Positions 34,937 through 43,248 of a DNA stretch of 64,000 nt are shown in pieces (position 1 is the stretch's first letter; every line of letters begins with the position of its first letter). The position numbers were made by a program, and so were the translations under genes. The stretch is from an uncultured Prevotella sp. (GTDB lineage Bacteria > Bacteroidota > Bacteroidia > Bacteroidales > Bacteroidaceae), in the NCBI GenBank assembly GCA_946404405.1, contig CAMJDL010000014.1:1-64000 (forward strand). The letters are read 5' to 3'. Under the pieces are notes generated by a model that was not told the DNA's origin, searched no databases, and worked only from the letters and a program-made list of their open reading frames with translations.

Positions 34937-35695
34937 CTAAATAGACGCGCAACCATCCACGCCAAGTATCTGACCGGAAATATACGAAGCTCGGTCGGAT
35001 GCCAAGAAGGCACAGGCATTTGCGACATCTTCAGGAGAGCCTAAACGCCCTAGGCCTATCCTGGATATTCTCTGGTCAATCTTGGCTCCGTCACTCTCGT
35101 AAAGTTCAGCAAAGCGTTCTGTCTTCACAATGCCTGGAGCCACAGCATTTACGCGAATTCCCTGAGGAGCCAACTCCTTGGCTGCCGACTTGGTGAACGA
35201 CATGATGGCACCCTTCGTAGCCGAGTAGGCCGACTGTCCTGGAGAACCAAGCACAGCCGTCACAGAAGCAATATTCACAATAGAGCCGCCACCCGTCCGA
35301 GCCATTAAGCGAGAACAGAGCTGAACCATTTCAATGACGGCAATTACATTGATGCGGAACATCAGTTCAGTCTCCTGACGTACAATCATGCCAATTTTCT
35401 TATTGAACACGACTCCTGCATTATTCACCAAAGCATCGATACGCTTTTCTGCCTTGAAGATTGCCATAAAGTTGTTCTTCACTGCCGCTGCATCCGTTAC
35501 ATCGAAGTACATCGGGACAACACGGGTGTTATTCCTTTCCGAACAATCCTTAGCCCATTCGTCCATACTTCCTTCCCGAATGTCGCAGGCATAGACAGTA
35601 GCGCCGTCAGCAGCAAACTGTTCGGCAATGCCCTTTCCTATACCTTGGGCAGCTCCTGTGATGATGCAAATCTTGCGCCCTAACAATCTATCCAT
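34937..35695 (-). CDS. Short-chain dehydrogenase/reductase (FabG-like, copy a)
   Basis: A 252-residue SDR with GAAQGIGKGIAEQF for NAD(P), NNAGVV, the catalytic Ser in IVNIASV, and YSATKGA with the Tyr-Lys pair. The C-terminus SYISGQILGVDG is FabG-like. It should reduce a 3-ketoacyl-ACP made by the KAS III enzymes. I choose the ATG at 35695, one base after the stop of the upstream SDR; an earlier ATG would overlap that gene. Confidence 0.88.
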   Translation of the reverse strand: MDRLLGRKICIITGAAQGIGKGIAEQFAADGATVYACDIREGSMDEWAKDCSERNNTRVVPMYFDVTDAAAVKNNFMAIFKAEKRIDALVNNAGVVFNKKIGMIVRQETELMFRINVIAVIEMVQLCSRLMARTGGGSIVNIASVTAVLGSPGQSAYSATKGAIMSFTKSAAKELAPQGIRVNAVAPGIVKTERFAELYESDGAKIDQRISRIGLGRLGSPEDVANACAFLASDRASYISGQILGVDGCASI

Positions 35696-35696
35696 T

Positions 35697-36470
35697 TTAC
35701 TTGAGACTACGTCCACCATCTATCACCAATTCTGATCCTGTCATGAAGGAACTCGCATCACTGAATAAATAAACAGCCAATAATGCAATCTCTTGTGGGG
35801 AGCCAAAGCGTTTTAATGGATATAAAAGCTTATTTGTCTCCCATTGTTCACTACTTATAGTCTCCTTGCCCTTCATCATTCCTGTTTCTACCATTCCTGG
35901 AAGAATTGCGTTACATCTAATACCTTTTGCTGCCAATTCTAAAGCAGCTCCCTTCATAAATGAAGACAAACCACCTTTTGAAGCAGCATACATGCTATTA
36001 CCTGGCGCTACCATAAATCGACCAATTGAAGATGTAAAAACAATAGAGCCTCCCTTAGAAATTTTTTTCTTCTTTACCAACAGATTTGTTAGCATAATTG
36101 GAGCATTCAAATTAACATTCAAAAGATTCTCCAATTCAATCTCATTTATAAAAGATATAGGTTTTGCAGTTGTTACACCAGCATTATTAAATAAACCATC
36201 TACTTTAGTAATACTCTCAACTAATTGCTGAATGCCATTATTATCAGAAAGGTCTATCGTTATCATCTGATGGCCAATTCCTGCCAATTGCTGGAAAGTT
36301 TGCTTAAGCCGCTCATCGTTACGAGCAGTAATAATGACGGTAGCACCCATTTTGGAACATTCGATTGCCGTAGCCTGGCCTATTCCAGAAGACGCGCCTG
36401 TTATAAGTATTCTCTTCCCTGCTAATGAAAACGGATTATATCCTGTATCCATAATTTTCATCCTCATCAT
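35697..36470 (-). CDS. Short-chain dehydrogenase/reductase (copy b)
   Basis: A 257-residue SDR with GASSGIGQATAIE, NNAGVT, SSIGRFM, YAASKGG and SSFMTGSELVIDGG. It differs enough from the neighbouring SDR to have a different substrate, for example a sugar or a second chain step. Two starts are possible: 36470, with a 35-base overlap, or the ATG at 36452 (MDTGYNPF), with a 17-base overlap with KAS III b; the second looks more natural. Confidence 0.85.
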   Translation of the reverse strand: MMRMKIMDTGYNPFSLAGKRILITGASSGIGQATAIECSKMGATVIITARNDERLKQTFQQLAGIGHQMITIDLSDNNGIQQLVESITKVDGLFNNAGVTTAKPISFINEIELENLLNVNLNAPIMLTNLLVKKKKISKGGSIVFTSSIGRFMVAPGNSMYAASKGGLSSFMKGAALELAAKGIRCNAILPGMVETGMMKGKETISSEQWETNKLLYPLKRFGSPQEIALLAVYLFSDASSFMTGSELVIDGGRSLK

Positions 36471-37518
36471 TAACTTCTACAATATCAAGAATCAAAACAT
36501 TTTGGGTTTCAATTGCCACCGTGCCCCAAGACAAACCAACTCCAAAACCACAACAGATGAACTTTGTCAATTTGTTTTCAAATTTTCCTTTAAGTTGAGA
36601 GACTATAGTCAATGGAATAGAGGCAGAAGATGTATTTCCATACTGGTACATGCATGAAGGGACTTTCTCCGGATCTAGTTTCAATTTCTTTACGATCTGA
36701 TTGTTCATCTTCATATTAGCTTGATGGAAAATGAAATAGTCTGCATCCAAATAATTAAAGTTGAAGTGCTCTCCCAATTTCTTTATTGACTTAGGGGCAG
36801 TTGTAATGCCAAAAGAAAAAACATCCATGCCTTTCATTCGAGTCTGAAGGCCATGCATCATCTTCCCTTCATATTCCTTTAGTTCAAAAGAATGGACACT
36901 TACCTGGTTACGGCTACCGCCATCGGGTTTAATAATTGCATCATACCCACTGCCATCTGTGCCAAAATGAAATTTAAAACCTGTTTCTCCTTTAACATAT
37001 TCAATTGCTGTCGCAGTACCTGCGTCACCAAACAATGGGTCTCTCTTTTCAATCGCTCGCTTTTTGGCATCACCAGCCAATAACAATGCTTTTTTTATAG
37101 AGCCTGTTGAGACTAGCGATGCGAGATTACTTAGGCCATAAACCCAGCCTGAACAACCTAATGCAACATCTTCTGCATAACATTCTTTTCTTAATCCCAA
37201 CTTGTCTTGAAGAATACAAGCTGTTGCTGGAAGAACATAGTCCGCATTTTGTGAAACAAAAACGACAGCCTCAATTTCAGATTTATCCCATTTAAGTTCT
37301 GCTATCAGTTTTTCTGCAGCAGCAAAGCACAAATCCGAAGTACAAAGCCGATCAGAGCATCTACGTTCCTTTACTCCAGTCGCTTCAACAAAGGCTTCTG
37401 GAGTGTAATCTGAAGATATGTCTTCCCCTTGTATAAGTGAGTAATTACTTATTTTGTTTTTAGGGACACCGGCGGCTATACCGGCAATCCTTACATTCCT
37501 GAAGTCAAGAAAAGCCAT
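36436..37518 (-). CDS. Beta-ketoacyl-ACP synthase III-like enzyme (copy b)
   Basis: A 360-residue FabH-type enzyme with the full triad: Cys122 in DVALGCSGWVYGL, His265 in FIFHQANM and Asn295 in YQYGNTSSASIP. It shares layout but not close sequence with copy a (32147-33205). It is 3 bases downstream of ACP b, so each KAS III seems to have its own carrier. Two condensing enzymes with separate carriers suggest two rounds of elongation or two different acyl products. Confidence 0.9.
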   Translation of the reverse strand: MAFLDFRNVRIAGIAAGVPKNKISNYSLIQGEDISSDYTPEAFVEATGVKERRCSDRLCTSDLCFAAAEKLIAELKWDKSEIEAVVFVSQNADYVLPATACILQDKLGLRKECYAEDVALGCSGWVYGLSNLASLVSTGSIKKALLLAGDAKKRAIEKRDPLFGDAGTATAIEYVKGETGFKFHFGTDGSGYDAIIKPDGGSRNQVSVHSFELKEYEGKMMHGLQTRMKGMDVFSFGITTAPKSIKKLGEHFNFNYLDADYFIFHQANMKMNNQIVKKLKLDPEKVPSCMYQYGNTSSASIPLTIVSQLKGKFENKLTKFICCGFGVGLSWGTVAIETQNVLILDIVEVNDEDENYGYRI

Positions 37519-37521
37519 TGA

Positions 37522-37752
37522 TTACAATTTAGATTTAACAGTATTGAACAAGTCTTCTACTGTGTTAGATGTTCTTATATCTTCTCCTTTCAGTGTCACC
37601 TCGTACTCTTCGTCAACCATGGCAATAACGGAGAGAGCAATCAGTGAAGACCACTCATCCAACTCCTTGAACACTGTTTCAGCCTTAATCTCACTTGCAT
37701 CAGTATCATCAAACTGAGCTGCAAAGTTCTCAATAAAATCTTTTAATTCCAT
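37522..37752 (-). CDS. Acyl carrier protein-like protein (copy b)
   Basis: A 76-residue acidic helical protein of ACP length and layout. The attachment region reads DEWSSLIALS: the usual Asp before the serine is Ser35, and Ser36 is the likely phosphopantetheine site. It overlaps the flippase gene by 23 bases and precedes KAS III b. The altered DSL motif leaves some doubt about phosphopantetheinylation. Confidence 0.82.
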   Translation of the reverse strand: MELKDFIENFAAQFDDTDASEIKAETVFKELDEWSSLIALSVIAMVDEEYEVTLKGEDIRTSNTVEDLFNTVKSKL

Positions 37753-39187
37753 AATTCAGTTTTTTTGTTAAATTATAAACATATTCTAGTTCTTTTATCT
37801 TCATCAAATAAGCGCCTCCAAAATAAAAGAGAACACCAACAAGAATCCCGACAGCTAATTGTGCATAAACATTCTCAAACTTGTTAGTAATTAAGAATAC
37901 TACAAAAAACATTCCAAGAGACAATGATAAAGACGGCAATAAGTCTCTTATCAATGTAAACAAACTAATTTTCACCTCTCTGCTGGTATAGAACATATTA
38001 ACCAATAATGTCAAAACAGAAGAAACAATCCGCCCATAGCACATCACAACAATACCAAATGGAATAGTTCCCACAAGAAAAGCAAATGAAATAACTTTCT
38101 TTATTATTTCTGATTTCAAATACAACTTTGACTTCCCTTTAACCTGTAGGACATTCATATTGATGGAGTGTATAGGATAGAACATGAAACTGAATGACAA
38201 TGGCACCATCAGAATCGCAGCAAAATGCCACTTACTACCAATCAGGAAATGAATCGTTGGAACAGAAAGTGCGGCTAGTCCGCACATCATAGGGAAAACG
38301 CCAAAAGCGATTAGACGTGCCAATCGGCGATAAACTTCGGACAGTCGCTCATTATCGTCTTGTATCGTGCTCATTATTGGATAGGTAACTCTACTTAAGA
38401 TGCCAGAAATATTAGAGGATGGGAAATTGGCAATAGTCTTCGCCTGTGTAAAATGGCCAAGACTCGCAGCAGAGAAGAACTTTCCGATAAATATCTGATA
38501 ACTATTCTGGTAAAGCGTCTCTAATACCCCAACCGTCATTAAATTAAAGCCAAATAGATAGAGTTCTTTAAATGACTTCCACGAGAAGACCAATAATGGG
38601 CGCCAACTGGAATAATACCATAATAGGAGCGTATTAAATATCGAATTCGATAAAAACTGTATGACTAAAGCCCAAACACCAGCTCCCTTCATAGCAGCTG
38701 CAATTCCTAAAACACCTGACAAGATGGCTGCAATGGTCGTTGCTTTTGCTTGAGTCTTAAAATTAACTGCTGCCGTATACAGTGCACGCTGGATAACCGA
38801 GAAAGAGTTAATAAATACCGCAACACACAGGACACGCATCAGTTCTGTCAACTGGGGCTCACGATAGAAAGACGCCACCCATGGGGCTATTGCATATAGC
38901 AAAAGATAAACAAGCAGGCTAGTAACAATGCTAAAATAAAAAACCGTACTATTATCTACATTACTACGATCCTGTTTTCTAATTAATGCCAGTGAAAAAC
39001 CAGTTTCAATTATTGACTGAGACACTGAGATAAAGACAACAAGCATCCCTATCAGGCCAAAATCATCCGGTGTCAACATCCTAGCGAGAACCAATGTCAC
39101 CAAAAAATGAACGCCCTGCATGGAAAAACGTTCTATGCTACTCCATACAACACCCTTGATTGTTCTCCGTCCTAAATTATCTGGCAT
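37730..39187 (-). CDS. wzx: Wzx-type polysaccharide flippase
   Basis: A 485-residue MATE/MVF-like membrane protein with about 12-14 spans. The N-terminus (RRTIKGVVWSSIERFSMQG) and the MLTPDDFGLIGM segment are characteristic of the WzxC subgroup. It should turn the undecaprenyl-linked repeat unit to the periplasmic side. It follows wzy by 1 base and overlaps ACP b. The subgroup is often found with modified or amphiphilic substrates. Confidence 0.93.
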   Translation of the reverse strand: MPDNLGRRTIKGVVWSSIERFSMQGVHFLVTLVLARMLTPDDFGLIGMLVVFISVSQSIIETGFSLALIRKQDRSNVDNSTVFYFSIVTSLLVYLLLYAIAPWVASFYREPQLTELMRVLCVAVFINSFSVIQRALYTAAVNFKTQAKATTIAAILSGVLGIAAAMKGAGVWALVIQFLSNSIFNTLLLWYYSSWRPLLVFSWKSFKELYLFGFNLMTVGVLETLYQNSYQIFIGKFFSAASLGHFTQAKTIANFPSSNISGILSRVTYPIMSTIQDDNERLSEVYRRLARLIAFGVFPMMCGLAALSVPTIHFLIGSKWHFAAILMVPLSFSFMFYPIHSINMNVLQVKGKSKLYLKSEIIKKVISFAFLVGTIPFGIVVMCYGRIVSSVLTLLVNMFYTSREVKISLFTLIRDLLPSLSLSLGMFFVVFLITNKFENVYAQLAVGILVGVLFYFGGAYLMKIKELEYVYNLTKKLNYGIKRFY

Positions 39188-39188
39188 T

Positions 39189-40403
39189 TTACGACTTTAT
39201 ATGATACTTAAATAAAGAACAAGCCCAAAAAGACATAAAGTATGGGAACGGCTCATAGAAAAGCCAAGCACGATGAAGCATAATCATCATCAATGATAAG
39301 AACAATGAAATCTTTAATAATACAGGTGCCCCTACCAAAGTCGCCAAAGAAATGAATATAACAAGGAAGAGACCTATATAACCCATATTAACGATAAACC
39401 CTCGATAATCTGAAAGTACAATATTACGATCACCTTCACCTCCTACAAGTCTCTCTTCAAAACTCAAATGATCATAAACGCTCTTACCCAAATCATTAGC
39501 TCTTTCATCAAGTGCCTCATTCAATGAACCTGAACTATCGTACGCTTCTACCACCTGCTCCATATTGCGCTCATAAGCCAGATAGTACACCATATCCTGC
39601 ATGTCCTGTGGCAAAGCTTTATAACCTATTATACACAATACCACAGAACAAACAAAATACAGAAGTGTCTTTCTCCAATGTGTAATAAAATTCCAGAACT
39701 CCGTAAAAAAGAGTATCAAGAAAAATGTTGAGGAGAATGTAAATATAGCACCAATGATTATTGCCGGATTTATTTTTCTTTGTGTATAACGGTCTATCAG
39801 ATAAACTAAGCCCAAAACAATAGAAAAATGCCCCGGCTCTTCCATCATACCACATGCACGGTTAAAAAAGAAACCCTCACCATTTAACTCTGGAAATATT
39901 CCATAAACGTTGTAAAAGTCACCTCTGTTATCGTGTAGTGCTGACTGGGGTCCCATCTGGAAATGGGGAATACGGGCTGTTATCCCCACATAAGAAAGAG
40001 CTGTAATTATAGTAGAACCAATCGCAAAAAAAATAACGACTTTGCGAAATACATTATAAGTTCGTAACAATAATTCACTTGGCCAAAAGACAATAAACAT
40101 AAATGGAACAAAGGTCATAGCCACTGACAAATAGGCAAAGATTTGATCCATCTTCAAAAAAGCCCAGAGGAAATATAAGAAAGTCAGGATTACAATCCAT
40201 CTTCTTTCTTTCGTCACCTCATGCTTCTCCATCATAAAAGAAGCTGCCACTACTCCCGTCACAGCTATTACACGAAGAATAACGCTGAACGAGAACCAGG
40301 CAAAGATAGAGTTCATGACATACAACAGCCAGAGGACAGCAAAATATGGTGCCCATCTGACTATCACCGAACTATCTTTCTCAACTGCTACTGCAGCTTC
40401 CAT
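39189..40403 (-). CDS. wzy: Wzy-like repeat-unit polymerase
   Basis: A 404-residue membrane protein with about ten spans and a larger periplasmic loop (roughly residues 275-325, YYLAYERNMEQVVEAYD...). The GMMEEPGHFSIVLGLVYLIDR segment is like O-antigen polymerase/Wzy proteins of Bacteroidetes. Wzy joins repeat units in the periplasm. Assignment rests on topology and on its position next to wzx, as always for this diverse family. Its start lies 19 bases from the outer end of the cassette inverted repeat. Confidence 0.85.
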   Translation of the reverse strand: MEAAVAVEKDSSVIVRWAPYFAVLWLLYVMNSIFAWFSFSVILRVIAVTGVVAASFMMEKHEVTKERRWIVILTFLYFLWAFLKMDQIFAYLSVAMTFVPFMFIVFWPSELLLRTYNVFRKVVIFFAIGSTIITALSYVGITARIPHFQMGPQSALHDNRGDFYNVYGIFPELNGEGFFFNRACGMMEEPGHFSIVLGLVYLIDRYTQRKINPAIIIGAIFTFSSTFFLILFFTEFWNFITHWRKTLLYFVCSVVLCIIGYKALPQDMQDMVYYLAYERNMEQVVEAYDSSGSLNEALDERANDLGKSVYDHLSFEERLVGGEGDRNIVLSDYRGFIVNMGYIGLFLVIFISLATLVGAPVLLKISLFLSLMMIMLHRAWLFYEPFPYFMSFWACSLFKYHIKS

Positions 40404-40421
40404 TAAAAAGGAATTATAAAG

Positions 40422-40515
40422 TTTTAAAGTGCCTACACTGCTTACACTTAGACGTATCTGTCAGTGGTTCAATTAATTATCTTGTGTAGGCAAATTCGTT
40501 TAGTGTAGGCAACTA
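40422..40515 (-). repeat. Left 94-base inverted repeat of the VapE cassette
   Basis: Reverse-complemented, it aligns without gaps to 43145-43238: 39 inner bases with 2 mismatches, 20 unmatched bases, then 35 outer bases with 4 mismatches. It holds two direct copies of TTGCCTACAC 19 bases apart and an inverted copy near the outer end. The VapE-like stop codon overlaps its inner edge. Confidence 0.93.
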
Positions 40516-42600
40516 CTTCTTTTCACGCACCAGATACTGGCGGTTATTGCCAATTCGGCGGCTTTGGAGACCTTCGATGTTCTTCAGGTAGCGACCGAAG
40601 GCGGCAACGCCGTTGGCTTTCAGACCACTGCCGGCTATCTGGCGCAGACGGGTATAGATGGCAGTGGGCGAGAGCCACTGGCCCTCAGCCTCGTTGCTGA
40701 CAGCGGTGTAATATTCGTTGAAGTACTGGACGGCAGGGGGCAACACCTCAAACTGGCGGTTGTGGGCAATCAGCTGCTTCACCTCCTCGGGTGTCATCCA
40801 GTATTGTTCGCGCTCCTCGGTGACGATGGTGTAGGCCTGGTTGTAGAGGGCGGCGTAGTTGGGCTTGAAATTGGTATCGATGGGGGCCGTCAGCTGAACG
40901 CCGATGAAGCGGCGGTTGCCGGTGGGGTCGCTCAGCACGCTGGCTTCGTTGCAGGTGGCGATAAACGAGGCCATGCGGGGGAAGTCCTCGACATGCTTGC
41001 CATAGGGACGCTTGATCTTCACCCGAGGCAGCTGGATGACGTTCTTCAGGAAGCCCTCCTGCGTCTTCTGGCTGATCTGATTGAACTCGTCGAGACTGAT
41101 TATCAAGAAGTTGTGCATCGCCTGCAGCGTCTGTTTCTTCTCCTCGACAACAAGATTCTCGAGGAAGCCCCACTGCAGCTCGCGGGGCAGCAGGTTGCGG
41201 CAGAAGAACGACTTGCCGTCGCCCTGCGGCGAGATGAGCAGCGGAACGAGGGCATTGCCGTAGTCGCGCATACGGCCGAGCCACTGGGCAACCATGCTGA
41301 GGAACCACTTGCGGAACCACTGCTCCCACTGCGGGAGTTTGCAGGGGACGGTGCGCGCCAGCTGGGCAATGTGGTCGGTCTTGCCGTCCCAGGCATCGCG
41401 GATTTTCCAGAAGTAGTCCTGCAAGGGGTCGCACCGCCTGATGATGTTCGAGCGCACGTAGCGGCGCACGTCCTTATCGCGAATATCAAGGTTGGCCAAC
41501 CGTGCCTCGATGCTCATGCCGTTGATGACGTTCTCGTCGCAAGCAGCCCAGTCCTGTATCCACGTGTTGTTGGGGCGATATTCAGTATAACCGAGCACCG
41601 TATTGTAGCGGAAGACATAGCGGGTGGTGAGGAACTTGATGAGCCGGCGCATTTCCAGGCTGGTCGCCGTACCTTCCACCATCCGCTCCGGCTTGTTCTC
41701 ACTGTAGACGGCCTCGACGATGGCACGGAACTCCAGCTCCTCGTACGTATTATTGAATACATAGTGGTTGCGCAGGTGGAGGAAGGTCTCCTCCTCGGGA
41801 ACACCCTTCAGGCACATTCGACGGGCGAGTTCTGTGACGTAAGCCTCAAGTCGCTGACTCTCAACGACATCGGCTGTCTCTTCGTAGGCCTCCTCAGCCG
41901 CCAGCTTGTACATCATCTCGTAGTCGGCATACAGTTTCATATCCATCTCGCGCTGCTCGGCAACCGTAGTATCAGCGAGGTTCGCATCAGAGAGTATCAT
42001 ATTGCTGACGTCGACCTTCAAGGCCACAGCAGCAGGATTGACATACGGCTCAGCGTCGAGTGTCAGACGGAAATTAAAGCGCGCCGCAATAGACTGGCGC
42101 TCAATCGGTTTCGGAAGAACGCCACTATATGCGCCAAAAGCAACGTCGTAGCCCATCTTGCAGAAGCGGTCGATGTCGGCCTCCCGCTGCGGCAGCTGAC
42201 CATCCTTCGGAGCTACCGCCACAAGAATCTCGACGCTACGGCCGTCGGCACCAACGAAGGTAGCGTAGGTCATAGGCATCATTTTGGCAGCCTCCTTCAC
42301 CGCCTCCAGATCGTCGTCTCTCAGCAAGTCGGCGACATGGAGCGGCACAAGGCCATTATAAGCGGTGACATCGAGGTTGTCGTTGGCCGATTTAGAGAGT
42401 TCCACCAACGGAAACACCCTGGGTACGGGCACACGGTTCTCGTAGCTGCCGTTGTCGCCCAGCGCCTCGATGTGGCGGCGAAGGTTGCCGATGAGTGCCG
42501 TCTTCGTGTCCGACGTGATGCGCCCAAAGAACCATTCAGCCGACTTCACCTGCAGATGCAGCTGCTTCTTTTTATCGATATTGACGATTGAGAATTTCAT
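40513..42600 (-). CDS. VapE/VirE-like P-loop ATPase with VirE N-terminal (BT4734-like) domain
   Basis: The 695-residue protein starts with a VirE_N/BT4734-like region of about 200 residues, has a linker, and then a VapE-type helicase core. Walker A is SPQGDGKSFF near residue 458, followed by Walker B FLIISLDEF, sensor ATCNEASVLSDPTGNRRF, and a C-terminal winged-helix-like part. VapE proteins are known from phage satellites and mobile islands, where they act as primase/helicase-like replication proteins. VirE-type genes are also common near Bacteroides capsule loci. Its stop overlaps the left inverted repeat, and three palindromes lie upstream. Its role here is unknown; replication or mobilisation of the cassette is one idea. 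Confidence 0.85.
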   Translation of the reverse strand: MKFSIVNIDKKKQLHLQVKSAEWFFGRITSDTKTALIGNLRRHIEALGDNGSYENRVPVPRVFPLVELSKSANDNLDVTAYNGLVPLHVADLLRDDDLEAVKEAAKMMPMTYATFVGADGRSVEILVAVAPKDGQLPQREADIDRFCKMGYDVAFGAYSGVLPKPIERQSIAARFNFRLTLDAEPYVNPAAVALKVDVSNMILSDANLADTTVAEQREMDMKLYADYEMMYKLAAEEAYEETADVVESQRLEAYVTELARRMCLKGVPEEETFLHLRNHYVFNNTYEELEFRAIVEAVYSENKPERMVEGTATSLEMRRLIKFLTTRYVFRYNTVLGYTEYRPNNTWIQDWAACDENVINGMSIEARLANLDIRDKDVRRYVRSNIIRRCDPLQDYFWKIRDAWDGKTDHIAQLARTVPCKLPQWEQWFRKWFLSMVAQWLGRMRDYGNALVPLLISPQGDGKSFFCRNLLPRELQWGFLENLVVEEKKQTLQAMHNFLIISLDEFNQISQKTQEGFLKNVIQLPRVKIKRPYGKHVEDFPRMASFIATCNEASVLSDPTGNRRFIGVQLTAPIDTNFKPNYAALYNQAYTIVTEEREQYWMTPEEVKQLIAHNRQFEVLPPAVQYFNEYYTAVSNEAEGQWLSPTAIYTRLRQIAGSGLKANGVAAFGRYLKNIEGLQSRRIGNNRQYLVREKK

Positions 42601-42620
42601 TGCGCGTCATTTCCATCTGT

Positions 42621-42677
42621 TTCCACAGTCTGGAACATTTGTTCCACAGCGTGGAATAAATGTTCCACTGCATGGAA
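42621..42677. promoter_or_regulatory. Three TTCCA-N5-TGGAA palindromes at exact 21-base spacing
   Basis: Copies at 42621-42635, 42642-42656 and 42663-42677 have identical arms and 5-base centres (CAGTC, CAGCG, CTGCA). The 21-base period is two helical turns, so the sites face the same side of DNA. They occupy the gap upstream of the VapE-like gene and look like an operator or a replication iteron. Confidence 0.75.
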
Positions 42678-42683
42678 CAATTC

Positions 42684-43124
42684 TTAAAGCGTTCGTTCGA
42701 AGTTGTAAGAGTCGATGTATTCGTCAAACTCCAAATCCTCTGTATAACCGTGCTGGCTGAAAAGCCGCAAAATCCACTGTTGCTGTTCGGGGTTGAGCAG
42801 CCGTTCGCCGCTCTTGCAACGATAGTAGGTTCCTACGCTACCAAGAAAGCCTGTCAGTTCACGGCGCATGGTGAAAATGTCGTCACGGCTCTTCACGCGC
42901 GCGAACATTATTTTAAATCCACGCGCAAAGCGAACCTTTTCATTCTTGACAAAGAAAGAACAACTGCCATCTTTCATGGCTCCAGACATCACGCAAGGCC
43001 AGACCGTCAACGTAGGTGGCATATTCTGACAGGCCACATAGCGGAGGCAGTTAGTCGACTGCGGACAATCAGCATTCTGGCACACAGGCCACCAATCAGG
43101 CACTAAATTCAAGTCGAAAGCCAA
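42684..43124 (-). CDS. Cysteine-rich DUF6078-like protein
   Basis: A 146-residue protein with an N-terminal cysteine cluster (Cys15, 20, 26, 32 and 44 in CQNADCPQSTNCLRYVAC...), which could bind zinc. A basic central region (FARGFKIMFARVKSR) and a helical C-terminus follow. It resembles proteins I know as DUF6078, which have no established function. It is the first gene of the inverted-repeat cassette, 20 bases from the right repeat, and precedes the VapE-like gene. Nucleic-acid binding is plausible but unproven. Confidence 0.7.
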   Translation of the reverse strand: MAFDLNLVPDWWPVCQNADCPQSTNCLRYVACQNMPPTLTVWPCVMSGAMKDGSCSFFVKNEKVRFARGFKIMFARVKSRDDIFTMRRELTGFLGSVGTYYRCKSGERLLNPEQQQWILRLFSQHGYTEDLEFDEYIDSYNFERTL

Positions 43125-43144
43125 AATATTAAGCGATTTTATAA

Positions 43145-43238
43145 TAGTTGCCTACACTAAATCAATTTGCCTACACAAGATAAATCCCTATCTAACAATT
43201 GCTTACGTCTTAGTGCAAGCAGTGTATGCACTTGAAAA
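43145..43238 (+). repeat. Right 94-base inverted repeat of the VapE cassette
   Basis: Partner of 40422-40515. It lies between the wzz-like gene and the DUF6078-like start, so it also occupies the region where a promoter for the cassette would be expected. Confidence 0.93.
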
Positions 43239-43248
43239 ATTTTTGATT

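Larger units (their letters stand above)
40422..43238 (-). mobile_element. Inverted-repeat-bounded cassette (VapE-like + DUF6078-like)
   Basis: Two genes that have nothing to do with sugar synthesis are bounded by matching 94-base inverted repeats and sit between wzy and the wzz-like gene. The cassette is richer in GC than the genes on its wzy side. I see no transposase or integrase and no obvious target-site duplication. A non-autonomous or satellite-type element is possible, as is a fixed regulatory unit. Confidence 0.6.

Noticed and set aside
36436..37752. Housekeeping fatty-acid synthesis genes
   Set aside because: The KAS III and ACP pairs differ strongly from each other, ACP b has an altered DSL motif, and no fabD, fabF or plsX is nearby.
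40564..42591. Long plus-strand open frame of 675 codons opposite the VapE-like gene
   Set aside because: The minus-strand frame has clear P-loop and sensor motifs. The plus-strand translation is rich in Val, Leu, Arg and His without motifs, as expected for an antisense shadow in GC-rich DNA.
42621..42677. parS-like centromere sites
   Set aside because: The arms recall TGTTCCAC-type parS, but the 5-base centres differ between copies and no parA/parB is present.
40422..43238. Phase-variable invertible segment
   Set aside because: The arms are inverted, but their 20-base centres differ completely and no invertase gene is near. Both genes also run with the operon. Element ends fit better.
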